Shown here piece by piece: positions 1 through 6,457 of a DNA stretch of 10,921 nt (its first letter is position 1; every line of letters starts with the position of its first letter). The translations under genes were made by a program, and so were the position numbers. The stretch is from Chloroflexota bacterium (GTDB lineage: Bacteria; Chloroflexota; Anaerolineae; Thermoflexales; Thermoflexaceae). The DNA lies in NCBI GenBank assembly GCA_030550075.1, contig JAUQQB010000059.1, forward strand, positions 1-10,921, in the 5' to 3' direction. A model generated the notes under the pieces. It saw nothing but the letters and a program-made list of their open reading frames with translations, did not search any database and had not been told where the DNA came from.

Positions 1-39
1 GGGCGTTCCATCTCATTCGCCGCTCAGGGTATCGGTAGC

Positions 40-63
40 TCCCGGATGCCTGGCGGGATTTTT
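40..63 (+). terminator. Weak terminator-like hairpin upstream of the operon
   Basis: A 5-bp stem (TCCCG at 40-44 with CGGGA at 54-58) closes a 9-base loop and is followed directly by five T (59-63). A wider, interrupted pairing, GGGTATC (27-33) with GATACCC (67-73), encloses it. This could end a gene lying left of the window. The stem is short, so this is only a candidate. Frame 1 is open from base 1 to a TAA at about 130, but the translation (Ser/Gly-rich, 43 residues) resembles nothing I recognise, and I see no other gene in bases 1-146. Confidence 0.25.
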
Positions 64-146
64 CCGGATACCCTCCGTGCCTCCTCAGGCTGTTCTGCCG
101 TCTCTGTTAGAACCTTGAAAAGCCCTGGGTAACCACCTAAACCCTC

Positions 147-174
147 TTGACGAATATGCTTAATATGGTATAAT
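147..174 (+). promoter_or_regulatory. Sigma70-type promoter of the operon
   Basis: The -35 box TTGACG (147-152, 5 of 6 consensus) and a perfect -10 box TATAAT (169-174) are separated by 16 bases. Transcription is expected to begin near 181. This is the only strong promoter I found ahead of the six tightly packed genes, so it probably drives all of them. The box positions also exclude the ATG at 173 as a usable start for transcripts from this promoter, because that ATG lies inside the -10 box. Confidence 0.75.
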
Positions 175-184
175 GTCTATACAA
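166..184. promoter_or_regulatory. Candidate GntR/HutC-type operator over the -10 box and start site
   Basis: GTATA (168-172) and TATAC (178-182) form an inverted repeat around a 5-base centre. The octamer GTCTATAC (175-182) fits the GTnTAnAC consensus published for the HutC subfamily of GntR regulators. It covers the end of the -10 box and the predicted start of transcription, where a bound repressor would block RNA polymerase. The adjacent gene encodes a regulator of that subfamily, so autorepression with release by a metabolite is the natural reading. Binding is inferred. Confidence 0.55.
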
Positions 185-192
185 GATCTGAT

Positions 193-205
193 GAGAGGCC
201 CTATG
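193..205 (+). promoter_or_regulatory. Ribosome binding site that decides the GntR start
   Basis: GAGAGG (193-198) lies 4 bases before the ATG at 203-205. With transcription starting near 181 the leader is only about 22 bases. The other in-frame ATG codons are at 173 (inside the -10 box) and 191 (about 10 bases after the start site, with no Shine-Dalgarno match), so 203 is the best supported. Confidence 0.55.
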
Positions 206-961
206 CCTGTGCGTGTAGATCCAGAAAGCCCTCTTCCTCTCTATTATCAGATTCGCGAGCAGCTCCGCCGTCAGATTCTCAGCGGCGAACTGAAGCCTGG
301 AGACCCTCTGCCCTCCGAGGCCCAGATCTCCGCCCAGTGCGGCGTCTCTCGGATGACGGCTCGATTGGCTCTTTCCCAATTGGCAAACGAGGGCCTGGTG
401 GTGCGCCAGAAGGGACGGGGCACCTTCGTGGCCCCACCCAAGGCCACGTTTCGGGAGGCTTTTCCCTTCCCTCTGAGCTATACCAACCTCCTGGAACATC
501 TCGGCCTGCATGCCGGCGCTCGGATCCGTCGGCAGGAGGTCATTCCGGCTTCAGCGCCAGTGGCCGAGGCCTTGAAACTCCAGGTTGGGGAAGCCGTGGT
601 CTGCATCGTCCGCCTCCGCTTGGCCGACGACCAGGTTATGTCGCTGGAGACCTCTTACCTCCCCCAACGCCTCTTCCCCACCCTGACTGAGCTGGATCTG
701 GCCGATCGCAGTCTCTATCAGGTACTAGAAGAGAATTTTTCCATAGCCCCGGCTTACGCTGTAGATACGATTGAACTTGCCGCCGCGGGCCCCTACGAAG
801 CCGCCGAACTGGGCATTCCTGAGGGGACGCCGGTGGTGTTGAGCACCCGGATAACCTTCTCGGAGCAGGACATTCCTCTTGTCTTCACCCAAACCATCCA
901 TCGTGGTGACCGCTTCCGGGCGATCATCCGTTGTGACCGCCGATACCTGAGCGTCCTATAG
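203..961 (+). CDS. GntR family transcriptional regulator, HutC/UTRA subfamily
   Basis: This 252-residue protein is a ligand-responsive DNA-binding repressor and the likely master regulator of the operon. Residues about 8-75 form the GntR winged helix-turn-helix: the SPLPLYYQIREQL opening, the GDPLPSEA turn, the GVSRMTARLAL recognition helix (from residue 47) and the GRGTFV wing. Residues about 85-250 match the UTRA effector-binding domain, with its usual ending of an acidic helix, a P-E-G-T-P turn and a strand containing IPLVFTQTIHRGDRF. The start at 203 is chosen because the ATG at 173 lies in the -10 box; it also gives the family's normal N-terminus. The next gene begins 9 bases after the stop. 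UTRA domains usually sense small metabolites such as sugar phosphates or histidine-pathway intermediates; the ligand here is unknown but is probably an intermediate of this operon. The GTnTAnAC site at 175-182 suggests autoregulation. Confidence 0.95.
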   Translation: MPVRVDPESPLPLYYQIREQLRRQILSGELKPGDPLPSEAQISAQCGVSRMTARLALSQLANEGLVVRQKGRGTFVAPPKATFREAFPFPLSYTNLLEHLGLHAGARIRRQEVIPASAPVAEALKLQVGEAVVCIVRLRLADDQVMSLETSYLPQRLFPTLTELDLADRSLYQVLEENFSIAPAYAVDTIELAAAGPYEAAELGIPEGTPVVLSTRITFSEQDIPLVFTQTIHRGDRFRAIIRCDRRYLSVL

Positions 962-970
962 AGGTGACCA

Positions 971-2911
971 TTGGCTTACGGCTTCTGGGGCAGGGTTCTC
1001 TGGGTCAACCTGAGCACCCGCAAGATCTGGGAGGAATCGCTCCCCGAGGCACTCTACCGCCGCTTCTTGGGTGGGTACGGACTGGGCATCTCCCTCCTCT
1101 ATGAACGGATGCCGGCCGGTGCCGACCCCCTGGGGCCGGAAAACATCCTGGCCTTTCTGCCGGGCCTGCTCACCGGAAGCGGTGCTCCCTTCAGCGGCCG
1201 CTTTATGGTAGTGGCCCGATCTCCCCTCACCGGCGGCTGGGGGGAAACAAATTGCGGAGGACGCTTCGGCCCGGCCCTCCGGGGAGCCGGCTACGATGGC
1301 CTCTTCATTACCGGCGTATCCGATCGGCCGGTTTACCTCTACCTGGATAGCTGGCAGGTGGAGCTGCGGGAGGCAGCGACTCTGTGGGGGCTGGATACCG
1401 TGCAGACCGAGGAGGCCATCCGGCAGGCCACTTCCCCTGAAGTACAGGTGGCCTGTATTGGGCCGGCCGGCGAACGCCTTTCCCTTATCTCGGGCATTGT
1501 CAACGACGGCGGCCGCATCGCCGCCCGCTGCGGGTTGGGCGCAGTGATGGGGGCCAAACGCCTCAAAGCGGTCGCCGTGCGGGGGAAGGAGCGCCCACCC
1601 TTGGCCGATCCGGAGGCCTTTCGCGCTGCCGTAGCCGCCTACCGCCGGCTCTTCCGCCGCCGGCCTTCCCGCTGGGCTGCCCTGATCCCGGGCTTCCTCC
1701 TCCGCTTCCTTCCCGTGCTTCGCCGCCTGCGCGCCCGGCTGAGCGGTGGACCGACCCAGTTCGTGATCGACTCTTTCCGGCGCTATGGCACCGCCGCCGG
1801 GATGGCCGCTCTTGTCGAATTAGGCGATACCCCGGTGCGGAACTGGCTGGGCCTCGGCTTCCGTGACTTCCCTCTCTCCCAATCCAGCCGGTTAAGTGAC
1901 GAGGCCGTCATCCGCCACAACCTCCGGCCCTATGTCTGTCACTCCTGCCCGGTAGCCTGTGGGGCCATCGCCCGCCTACCCGATAGCGGCCAGGGCCACA
2001 AACCCGAGTACGAGACGCTGGCCGCCTTCGGCCCCCTCCTCCTAAACGACGACCTGGAGGCGGTGATGCGCTGTAATGAACTTTGCAACCGGGCCGGGTT
2101 GGATACCATCTCAACCGGCGTGGCCATCGCTTTCGCCATGGAGTGCTCCGAGCGAGGCTGGCTTCCTCCCGAACTGAGCAGGGAACTTCCGCTTCGCTGG
2201 GGCGATAGGGAAACCATCGTTGAGCTGGTACGGCGGATCGGTTATCGAGCCCCTGGCCTGGGCGACTGGCTGGCGGATGGTGTCTGCCGGGCGGCAGAGC
2301 GTTTGGGGCCGGAAGCGCAAGCGGCAGCCATGCACGCGGGCGGGCAGGAACTTCCTATGCACCGGGGTCTCTACGAGCCGGGCGTGGCCCTGGGATACGC
2401 CCTGGACCCGGCACCGGGGCGGCACACATCCACCCAGTCCGGCATGGCCGAACTCCAAGCTTATGCCCCCTACTTTGCCCTCCAGGGAGTGCGGCCGGCC
2501 GGTCGCTATGATTATGCGGCCAAAGGCCCTACGTTTGCTGTTGTCATCTCCCTCCTGCGGGCGTATGACTCGCTGGGCCTCTGCCATTTCGCCCTGCAGA
2601 TGGGAGAGCCGCCCTTCCTGGACTGGCTGAATGCGGCCACCGGATGGGCGGTGGACAAATCGGAGTTCCTGCGCATCGGCCAGCGCATCCAAGTCCTTCG
2701 TCACGCCTTCAATGCTCGAGAAGGGCTGCCCCCACGTTTTAACCTGCCCGCCCGTGAACGCGGCGACCCGCCGCAGGAGGCCGGCCCGGTGGCTGGCGTC
2801 ACCCTGGATATGGATGCGATGGCCGTCGGCTACTTCGCCACCATGGGGCTGGATCCGGATACCGGCTGGCCCCTGCCGGAAACGGTCTCTAAATTGAAAT
2901 TGAAGATATAA
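971..2911 (+). CDS. Aldehyde:ferredoxin oxidoreductase family protein (tungsten/molybdenum pterin enzyme)
   Basis: This 646-residue protein is predicted to oxidise an aldehyde to a carboxylic acid and pass electrons to ferredoxin, in the cytoplasm. The family carries a bis-pyranopterin tungsten (or molybdenum) cofactor and one [4Fe-4S] cluster. Visible hallmarks are the N-terminal GRVLWVNLST strand, the pterin-binding glycine/arginine-rich region (GGWGETNCGGRFGPALR), the cluster ligands C323-x2-C326-x3-C330, the GLDTISTG segment (376-383), and a DxxGLC motif ending at C538 as the fourth ligand. The C-terminus has the usual FNLPAR and GLDPDTGWPLP elements. The start is TTG at 971, with GAGG (961-964) six bases upstream; no better start is visible. 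It is longer than typical members (about 600-620) because of an Arg-rich amphipathic insertion near residues 220-258. The aldehyde is unknown; the aldolase domain encoded later in the operon is a possible source. Cofactor-synthesis genes must lie elsewhere. Confidence 0.95.
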   Translation: MAYGFWGRVLWVNLSTRKIWEESLPEALYRRFLGGYGLGISLLYERMPAGADPLGPENILAFLPGLLTGSGAPFSGRFMVVARSPLTGGWGETNCGGRFGPALRGAGYDGLFITGVSDRPVYLYLDSWQVELREAATLWGLDTVQTEEAIRQATSPEVQVACIGPAGERLSLISGIVNDGGRIAARCGLGAVMGAKRLKAVAVRGKERPPLADPEAFRAAVAAYRRLFRRRPSRWAALIPGFLLRFLPVLRRLRARLSGGPTQFVIDSFRRYGTAAGMAALVELGDTPVRNWLGLGFRDFPLSQSSRLSDEAVIRHNLRPYVCHSCPVACGAIARLPDSGQGHKPEYETLAAFGPLLLNDDLEAVMRCNELCNRAGLDTISTGVAIAFAMECSERGWLPPELSRELPLRWGDRETIVELVRRIGYRAPGLGDWLADGVCRAAERLGPEAQAAAMHAGGQELPMHRGLYEPGVALGYALDPAPGRHTSTQSGMAELQAYAPYFALQGVRPAGRYDYAAKGPTFAVVISLLRAYDSLGLCHFALQMGEPPFLDWLNAATGWAVDKSEFLRIGQRIQVLRHAFNAREGLPPRFNLPARERGDPPQEAGPVAGVTLDMDAMAVGYFATMGLDPDTGWPLPETVSKLKLKI

Positions 2912-2922
2912 GGAGGCACTCC

Positions 2923-4302
2923 GTGGCTTTTTCTCTAACCCAACTGATTGCCGAACGGCAGAACGACCGCGCCCTTCTGCACCAGCGCTATGTGAACCCG
3001 AAACTTCTCCGCGCCCTGGACATTATCGGTTTCAACAAGACCTGGGTCCGGGGCGAGGGGGCCTATCTCTGGGATGACCAGGGGGAGCGCTACCTGGACC
3101 TCCTCTCCGGTTACAGCGTGTACAACCTGGGGCGCAGCCACCCAGTTATTAAGCAGGTCATCCACGAACTGGTGGACCTGGACCGCCCCAATCTGGTGAA
3201 GATGGACTGCCCGCTTCTGGCCGGCCTCCTGGCCGAGGCGCTGGTGCAACGGATGCCGCCCGGCCTGGAGGCCGTTTTCTTCGCCAACTCCGGCGCAGAG
3301 GCGGTGGAGACGGCCATCAAGTTCGCCCGCGCCGCTACTGGCCGGCCGCGCATCCTCTACCTGGACCATGCCTTCCACGGTTTGACGCTGGGGGCGCTTT
3401 CCCTTAACGGCGCCGCCGCCTTCCGTGAAGGCTTTGAGCCCCTTATGCCTGGCTTCGATATGGTGCCGATGAACGACCTGGAGGCGCTGGAACGGGAACT
3501 GCGGAAGGGCGACGTAGCTGCCTTCATCGTGGAGCCGATTCAGGGGAAGGGCGTTTACATCCCCCGCGATGACTACCTGCCCGAGGCACAGCGGCTCTGC
3601 CGCCGGTATGGAACGCTCTTCATTTGCGATGAGGTTCAGGTGGGTATGGGCCGCACCGGGCGCTTCCTCTGCTGCGAACACTGGGGGCTGGAGCCGGACA
3701 TCGTTACGCTGGCCAAATCGCTGGGGGGAGGCTTTGTTCCGGTGAGCGCGACAATTACCCGGCGCAACATCCATGAAAAGACCTTCAGCAGCCTGAAGCG
3801 ATGCCAGGTACACTCCACGACCTTTGGCCAGAACGAACTGGCGATGGCGGCTGGCCTGGCCACCCTGTATGTGATGGACCAGGAGCGCCTGGTCGAACGG
3901 GCAGCGGTGATGGGGGAGAAACTCATGGCCGGCCTGCGGGCGCTTCAGGAGCGCTACGAGATGATTGCCGAGGTGCGGGGCAAGGGGCTGATGATCGGGA
4001 TTGAGTTCCGCCCGCCTCGTTCCATGGCCCTAAAAGCGGCCTGGGCAGCGGCTGAGGCAGCAGAGAAGGGGATGTTCGCTCAACTGATGGTGATGGCGCT
4101 TATGCGCGACCACCGGATTCTGGTACAGGTCGGCGGCCCCGGCGTGAACATCATTAAGTTGCTGCCGCCCCTTATTATTGGTGACGAGGAGGTGGAGATG
4201 ATCGTTTCCGCCTTCGACGCGGTGATGGCCGAAGCGGAACGCCTTCGGGGGCGGGTATGGAGCCAGAGCGCGGAACTGATCAAACACGCCGTCGCTCCTT
4301 GA
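2923..4302 (+). CDS. Class III PLP-dependent aminotransferase, HpnO-like subgroup
   Basis: This 459-residue fold-type I aminotransferase transfers an amino group between an omega-amine or amino-acid donor and a keto acid or aldehyde. Landmarks are NSGAEA (122-127, phosphate binding), the HAFHG segment with F151-H152-G153 (cofactor ring stacking), D236 in ICDEVQ (pyridine nitrogen), K265 in LAKSLGGG (Schiff base) and HSTTFGQNELA near residue 298. All catalytic residues are present. The pattern LLSGYSVYNLG, SSLKRxxVHSTTF, GLATL, and a tail with MFxQLMVMxLxRDH resembles proteins annotated as HpnO, which make aminobacteriohopanetriol, more than ornithine or GABA aminotransferases. That subgroup call is from memory and moderate. 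GTG at 2923 is preceded by a strong AGGAGG (2911-2916), which overlaps the stop of the AOR gene, so the two are probably translationally coupled. Substrate is unproven. Confidence 0.94.
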   Translation: MAFSLTQLIAERQNDRALLHQRYVNPKLLRALDIIGFNKTWVRGEGAYLWDDQGERYLDLLSGYSVYNLGRSHPVIKQVIHELVDLDRPNLVKMDCPLLAGLLAEALVQRMPPGLEAVFFANSGAEAVETAIKFARAATGRPRILYLDHAFHGLTLGALSLNGAAAFREGFEPLMPGFDMVPMNDLEALERELRKGDVAAFIVEPIQGKGVYIPRDDYLPEAQRLCRRYGTLFICDEVQVGMGRTGRFLCCEHWGLEPDIVTLAKSLGGGFVPVSATITRRNIHEKTFSSLKRCQVHSTTFGQNELAMAAGLATLYVMDQERLVERAAVMGEKLMAGLRALQERYEMIAEVRGKGLMIGIEFRPPRSMALKAAWAAAEAAEKGMFAQLMVMALMRDHRILVQVGGPGVNIIKLLPPLIIGDEEVEMIVSAFDAVMAEAERLRGRVWSQSAELIKHAVAP

Positions 4303-5462
4303 AGTCTCCGCTGGAGCATGTGCGCGTCCTGGCCAGTGAGATCGGCCCGCGCGGTACCGGCACGGCCGGGGAGGCGGCTGCGGCCGATTACGTGGCCGGC
4401 TATCTGACCGAATTGGGACTGCCAGTGGAACGGCACGAGTTTCGGGCCGTGGCCAGTCAGAACGCTTTCCCTTTGGCTGCAGACCTGGTGGCCTTGCTGG
4501 CCGTTGCTCTCTACCCGCTGGGTAGCGCACCTATACGCTGGATCGCGGTGGCGCTGGCCCTGGCCGCTCCTCTGCTTCTGTGGTGGGCCATCACCCGCTC
4601 CGATAGCCCTCTGCGCTCACTCTTACCCCACGTCACCAGCCGAAATGTGGTTGCACAGGTGGAGCCAAAAGCGGCCCCGCGCCAGCGCGTCCTCATCCTG
4701 GCCCATCTGGATACCAACCGCTGCCGCCTGGCCTGGCAATCGGCGGCCGTGCGTTTGCTGGAGCCACTGACCTGGCTCACTCTGGTCGTGCTGATCGCAC
4801 TGGGTCTGCTCTATCTGGCCGGGGCGTTGCTGGGCAGTCCGACATGGGCTTGGTGGGTTTCTCTCCTTCCAGCTGGCTACATCCTGGGGATGGTCCTTAC
4901 GCTCTGGCGAGATGAGCGTACCCCCTTCTCCCCCGGCGCCCACGACAACGCCAGTGGGGTAGCGGTAGCGCTGGAGGTCGCGGCCCAGCTCGCCGCCTGT
5001 CCCCTCCGGCACACGGAGGTCTGGCTGGTCTTCACCGGCGCGGAGGAGACCGACCATGGCGGCTTGAAGACGCTCCTTCGCCGCCACAACCTCCGTCAGG
5101 CCTTTTTCCTTGATCTGGAGGGCGTGGGCGGCGGTGACATCGTGTACCTCACCCGAGAGGGGCTGTGCTGGCCCTATTATCCCGATCCAGGATTGCTGGC
5201 GCTGGCCAGGCGCGTCGCCGACCGCTGGCCCGACCTCCAGGTCAGGCCGGCATCGATGATGGTGGAGGACGAAGTGCGTACCCTGCGCAGCGGGGGGTAT
5301 CGCGCCCTCTGCATCGCCGGGCGCGACCCGATGACAGGCACGCTGCCCCGCTGGCATCGACCTGACGATACGGCAGATACTGTCTCGCCCCAGGCTCTGG
5401 GGCGGGCAGTAAATTTTGTCCTGGCTTTGCTGAGAGAGATCGATCGCGAGGAGGAACAATGA
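4257..5462 (+). CDS. M28 family zinc peptidase with inserted transmembrane helices
   Basis: This protein of up to 401 residues belongs to the M28 (aminopeptidase Y/S, glutamate carboxypeptidase-like) family of two-zinc exopeptidases. Residue numbers use the ATG at 4257. The five ligands and the catalytic pair are present: H150 and D152 (HLD), D230 (HDNASG), E263-E264 (TGAEE), D286 and H367 (HRPDDT). Unusually, four hydrophobic segments interrupt the fold: about 72-88 and 92-112 before H150, and about 171-194 and 198-217 between H150 and D230. It is therefore probably membrane anchored. The ATG at 4257 overlaps the upstream gene by 46 bases and has only a poor G-rich ribosome site. An in-frame TTG at 4299-4301 overlaps the upstream stop as TTGA and is an equally plausible start by reinitiation. 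The gene ends in an ATGA overlap with the next. Its role in a carbon-metabolism operon is unclear: it may release an amino acid or hydrolyse an amide. Confidence 0.92.
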   Translation: MEPERGTDQTRRRSLKSPLEHVRVLASEIGPRGTGTAGEAAAADYVAGYLTELGLPVERHEFRAVASQNAFPLAADLVALLAVALYPLGSAPIRWIAVALALAAPLLLWWAITRSDSPLRSLLPHVTSRNVVAQVEPKAAPRQRVLILAHLDTNRCRLAWQSAAVRLLEPLTWLTLVVLIALGLLYLAGALLGSPTWAWWVSLLPAGYILGMVLTLWRDERTPFSPGAHDNASGVAVALEVAAQLAACPLRHTEVWLVFTGAEETDHGGLKTLLRRHNLRQAFFLDLEGVGGGDIVYLTREGLCWPYYPDPGLLALARRVADRWPDLQVRPASMMVEDEVRTLRSGGYRALCIAGRDPMTGTLPRWHRPDDTADTVSPQALGRAVNFVLALLREIDREEEQ

Positions 5463-6448
5463 AGGCCTTTGTGACCGGCGGAACCGGCTTCATCGGCGGG
5501 GCGGTTGTCCGCAAGTTGGTGAAGGCCGGCCACACGGTGCGGGCCCTGGTCCGCCCCGGGGCCGATACCCGCCAACTGGACGGTCTGCCTGTAGAACGGA
5601 TCGAAGGCAGTCTGGAGGATGTGGAGAGCCTCCGGAGGGGTATGGCTGGCTGCGATTGGGTTTTCCACTTGGCTGCCCTTTATGCCTTCTGGGGCTATCG
5701 TTGGGAGGATTTTTACCGCGTCAACGTAGAGGGCACACGCCGCGTCCTGGAGACCGCCCACGAACTGGGCATCCCCCGCATTGTCCACACCAGTTCCATT
5801 GCCGCCCTGGGGGTCAACCCGGACCGCACCCCGGCCACCGAGGAGACGCCCAGCACGTTGGAGGACAAAATCGGCTTTTACCAGCGGAGCAAGTTTCTGG
5901 GCCAGCACGTGGCGCTGGAACTGGCCCGGCAAGGGGTGCCGGTGGTCATCGTCAACCCCACCACTCCAGTGGGCGTGGGCGACTACAAGCCTACCCCGAC
6001 CGGCCAGGTCATCGTAGATTTCCTAAACGGCCGGATATTCGGCTATGTGGATACCGGGCTGAACATCGTGGATGTGGAGGATGTGGCTACCGGCCACCTC
6101 TTGGCCGCCGAGCGCGGACGGATCGGGGAATGTTACATCCTGGGCGGGGAGAACCTGACCCTTAAAGAGGTGCTGGACATCCTGGCCGAGGTCTCCGGCC
6201 GGCCGCCCGTGCGTCTGCGCATCCCTCACTGGGTCGCTCTGGGCTGGGCCTATATGGATGTGACATTGTGTCGGCTGGGCCTGCGTCGCATCCCCACGGC
6301 CACACCGGAGAAGGTGCATCTTTCCCGCCGCTATGAATGGTTTAGCTCGGCCAAAGCCATGCGGGAACTTAGCTACACCTTCGCCCCGGCGCGGGAGGCG
6401 CTGCGCAAGGCAGTCGAGTGGTATCGCGCCCACGGCTATGCGCCATAG
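5459..6448 (+). CDS. NAD(P)-dependent epimerase/dehydratase, HpnA-like extended SDR
   Basis: This 329-residue extended short-chain dehydrogenase/reductase acts on a sugar, polyol or related hydroxy compound using a nicotinamide cofactor, in the cytoplasm. The dinucleotide-binding loop TGGTGFIG is at residues 6-13. The catalytic set is S112 or S113 in the TSS segment and Y141-x3-K145. NPTTPVGVGDYKPTPTG, YVDTGLNIVDVEDVA and CYILGGENLTL are strongly reminiscent of the family annotated as hopanoid-associated sugar epimerase (HpnA) and of dihydroflavonol-4-reductase-like proteins. Full length is normal for the family. The start codon overlaps the upstream stop (ATGA), and GAGGAGG (5448-5454) sits 4 bases before it, so expression is probably coupled to the peptidase gene. 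HpnA-type proteins also occur in bacteria without hopanoids, so the name should not be read as proof of hopanoid synthesis. It could redox-interconvert the substrate before phosphorylation. Confidence 0.94.
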   Translation: MKAFVTGGTGFIGGAVVRKLVKAGHTVRALVRPGADTRQLDGLPVERIEGSLEDVESLRRGMAGCDWVFHLAALYAFWGYRWEDFYRVNVEGTRRVLETAHELGIPRIVHTSSIAALGVNPDRTPATEETPSTLEDKIGFYQRSKFLGQHVALELARQGVPVVIVNPTTPVGVGDYKPTPTGQVIVDFLNGRIFGYVDTGLNIVDVEDVATGHLLAAERGRIGECYILGGENLTLKEVLDILAEVSGRPPVRLRIPHWVALGWAYMDVTLCRLGLRRIPTATPEKVHLSRRYEWFSSAKAMRELSYTFAPAREALRKAVEWYRAHGYAP

Positions 6449-6457
6449 GAGGAGAAC

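Noticed and set aside
173..202. The ATG at 173 as start of the GntR gene
   Set aside because: It lies inside the perfect -10 box and upstream of the predicted transcription start, so it could not be on the message made from that promoter.
2935..3813. A 292-residue open frame on the - strand opposite the aminotransferase gene
   Set aside because: It is antisense to a clear full-length aminotransferase and its translation resembles no family; long antisense frames are expected in GC-rich coding DNA. The same applies to - strand frames at 2111-2704, 4623-5459, 5177-5932 and 7136-7816.
2923..6448. A hopanoid biosynthesis cluster
   Set aside because: Only HpnO-like and HpnA-like relatives are present; no squalene-hopene cyclase, squalene synthase, HpnH or HpnG gene is in the window, so a full hopanoid locus is not supported.
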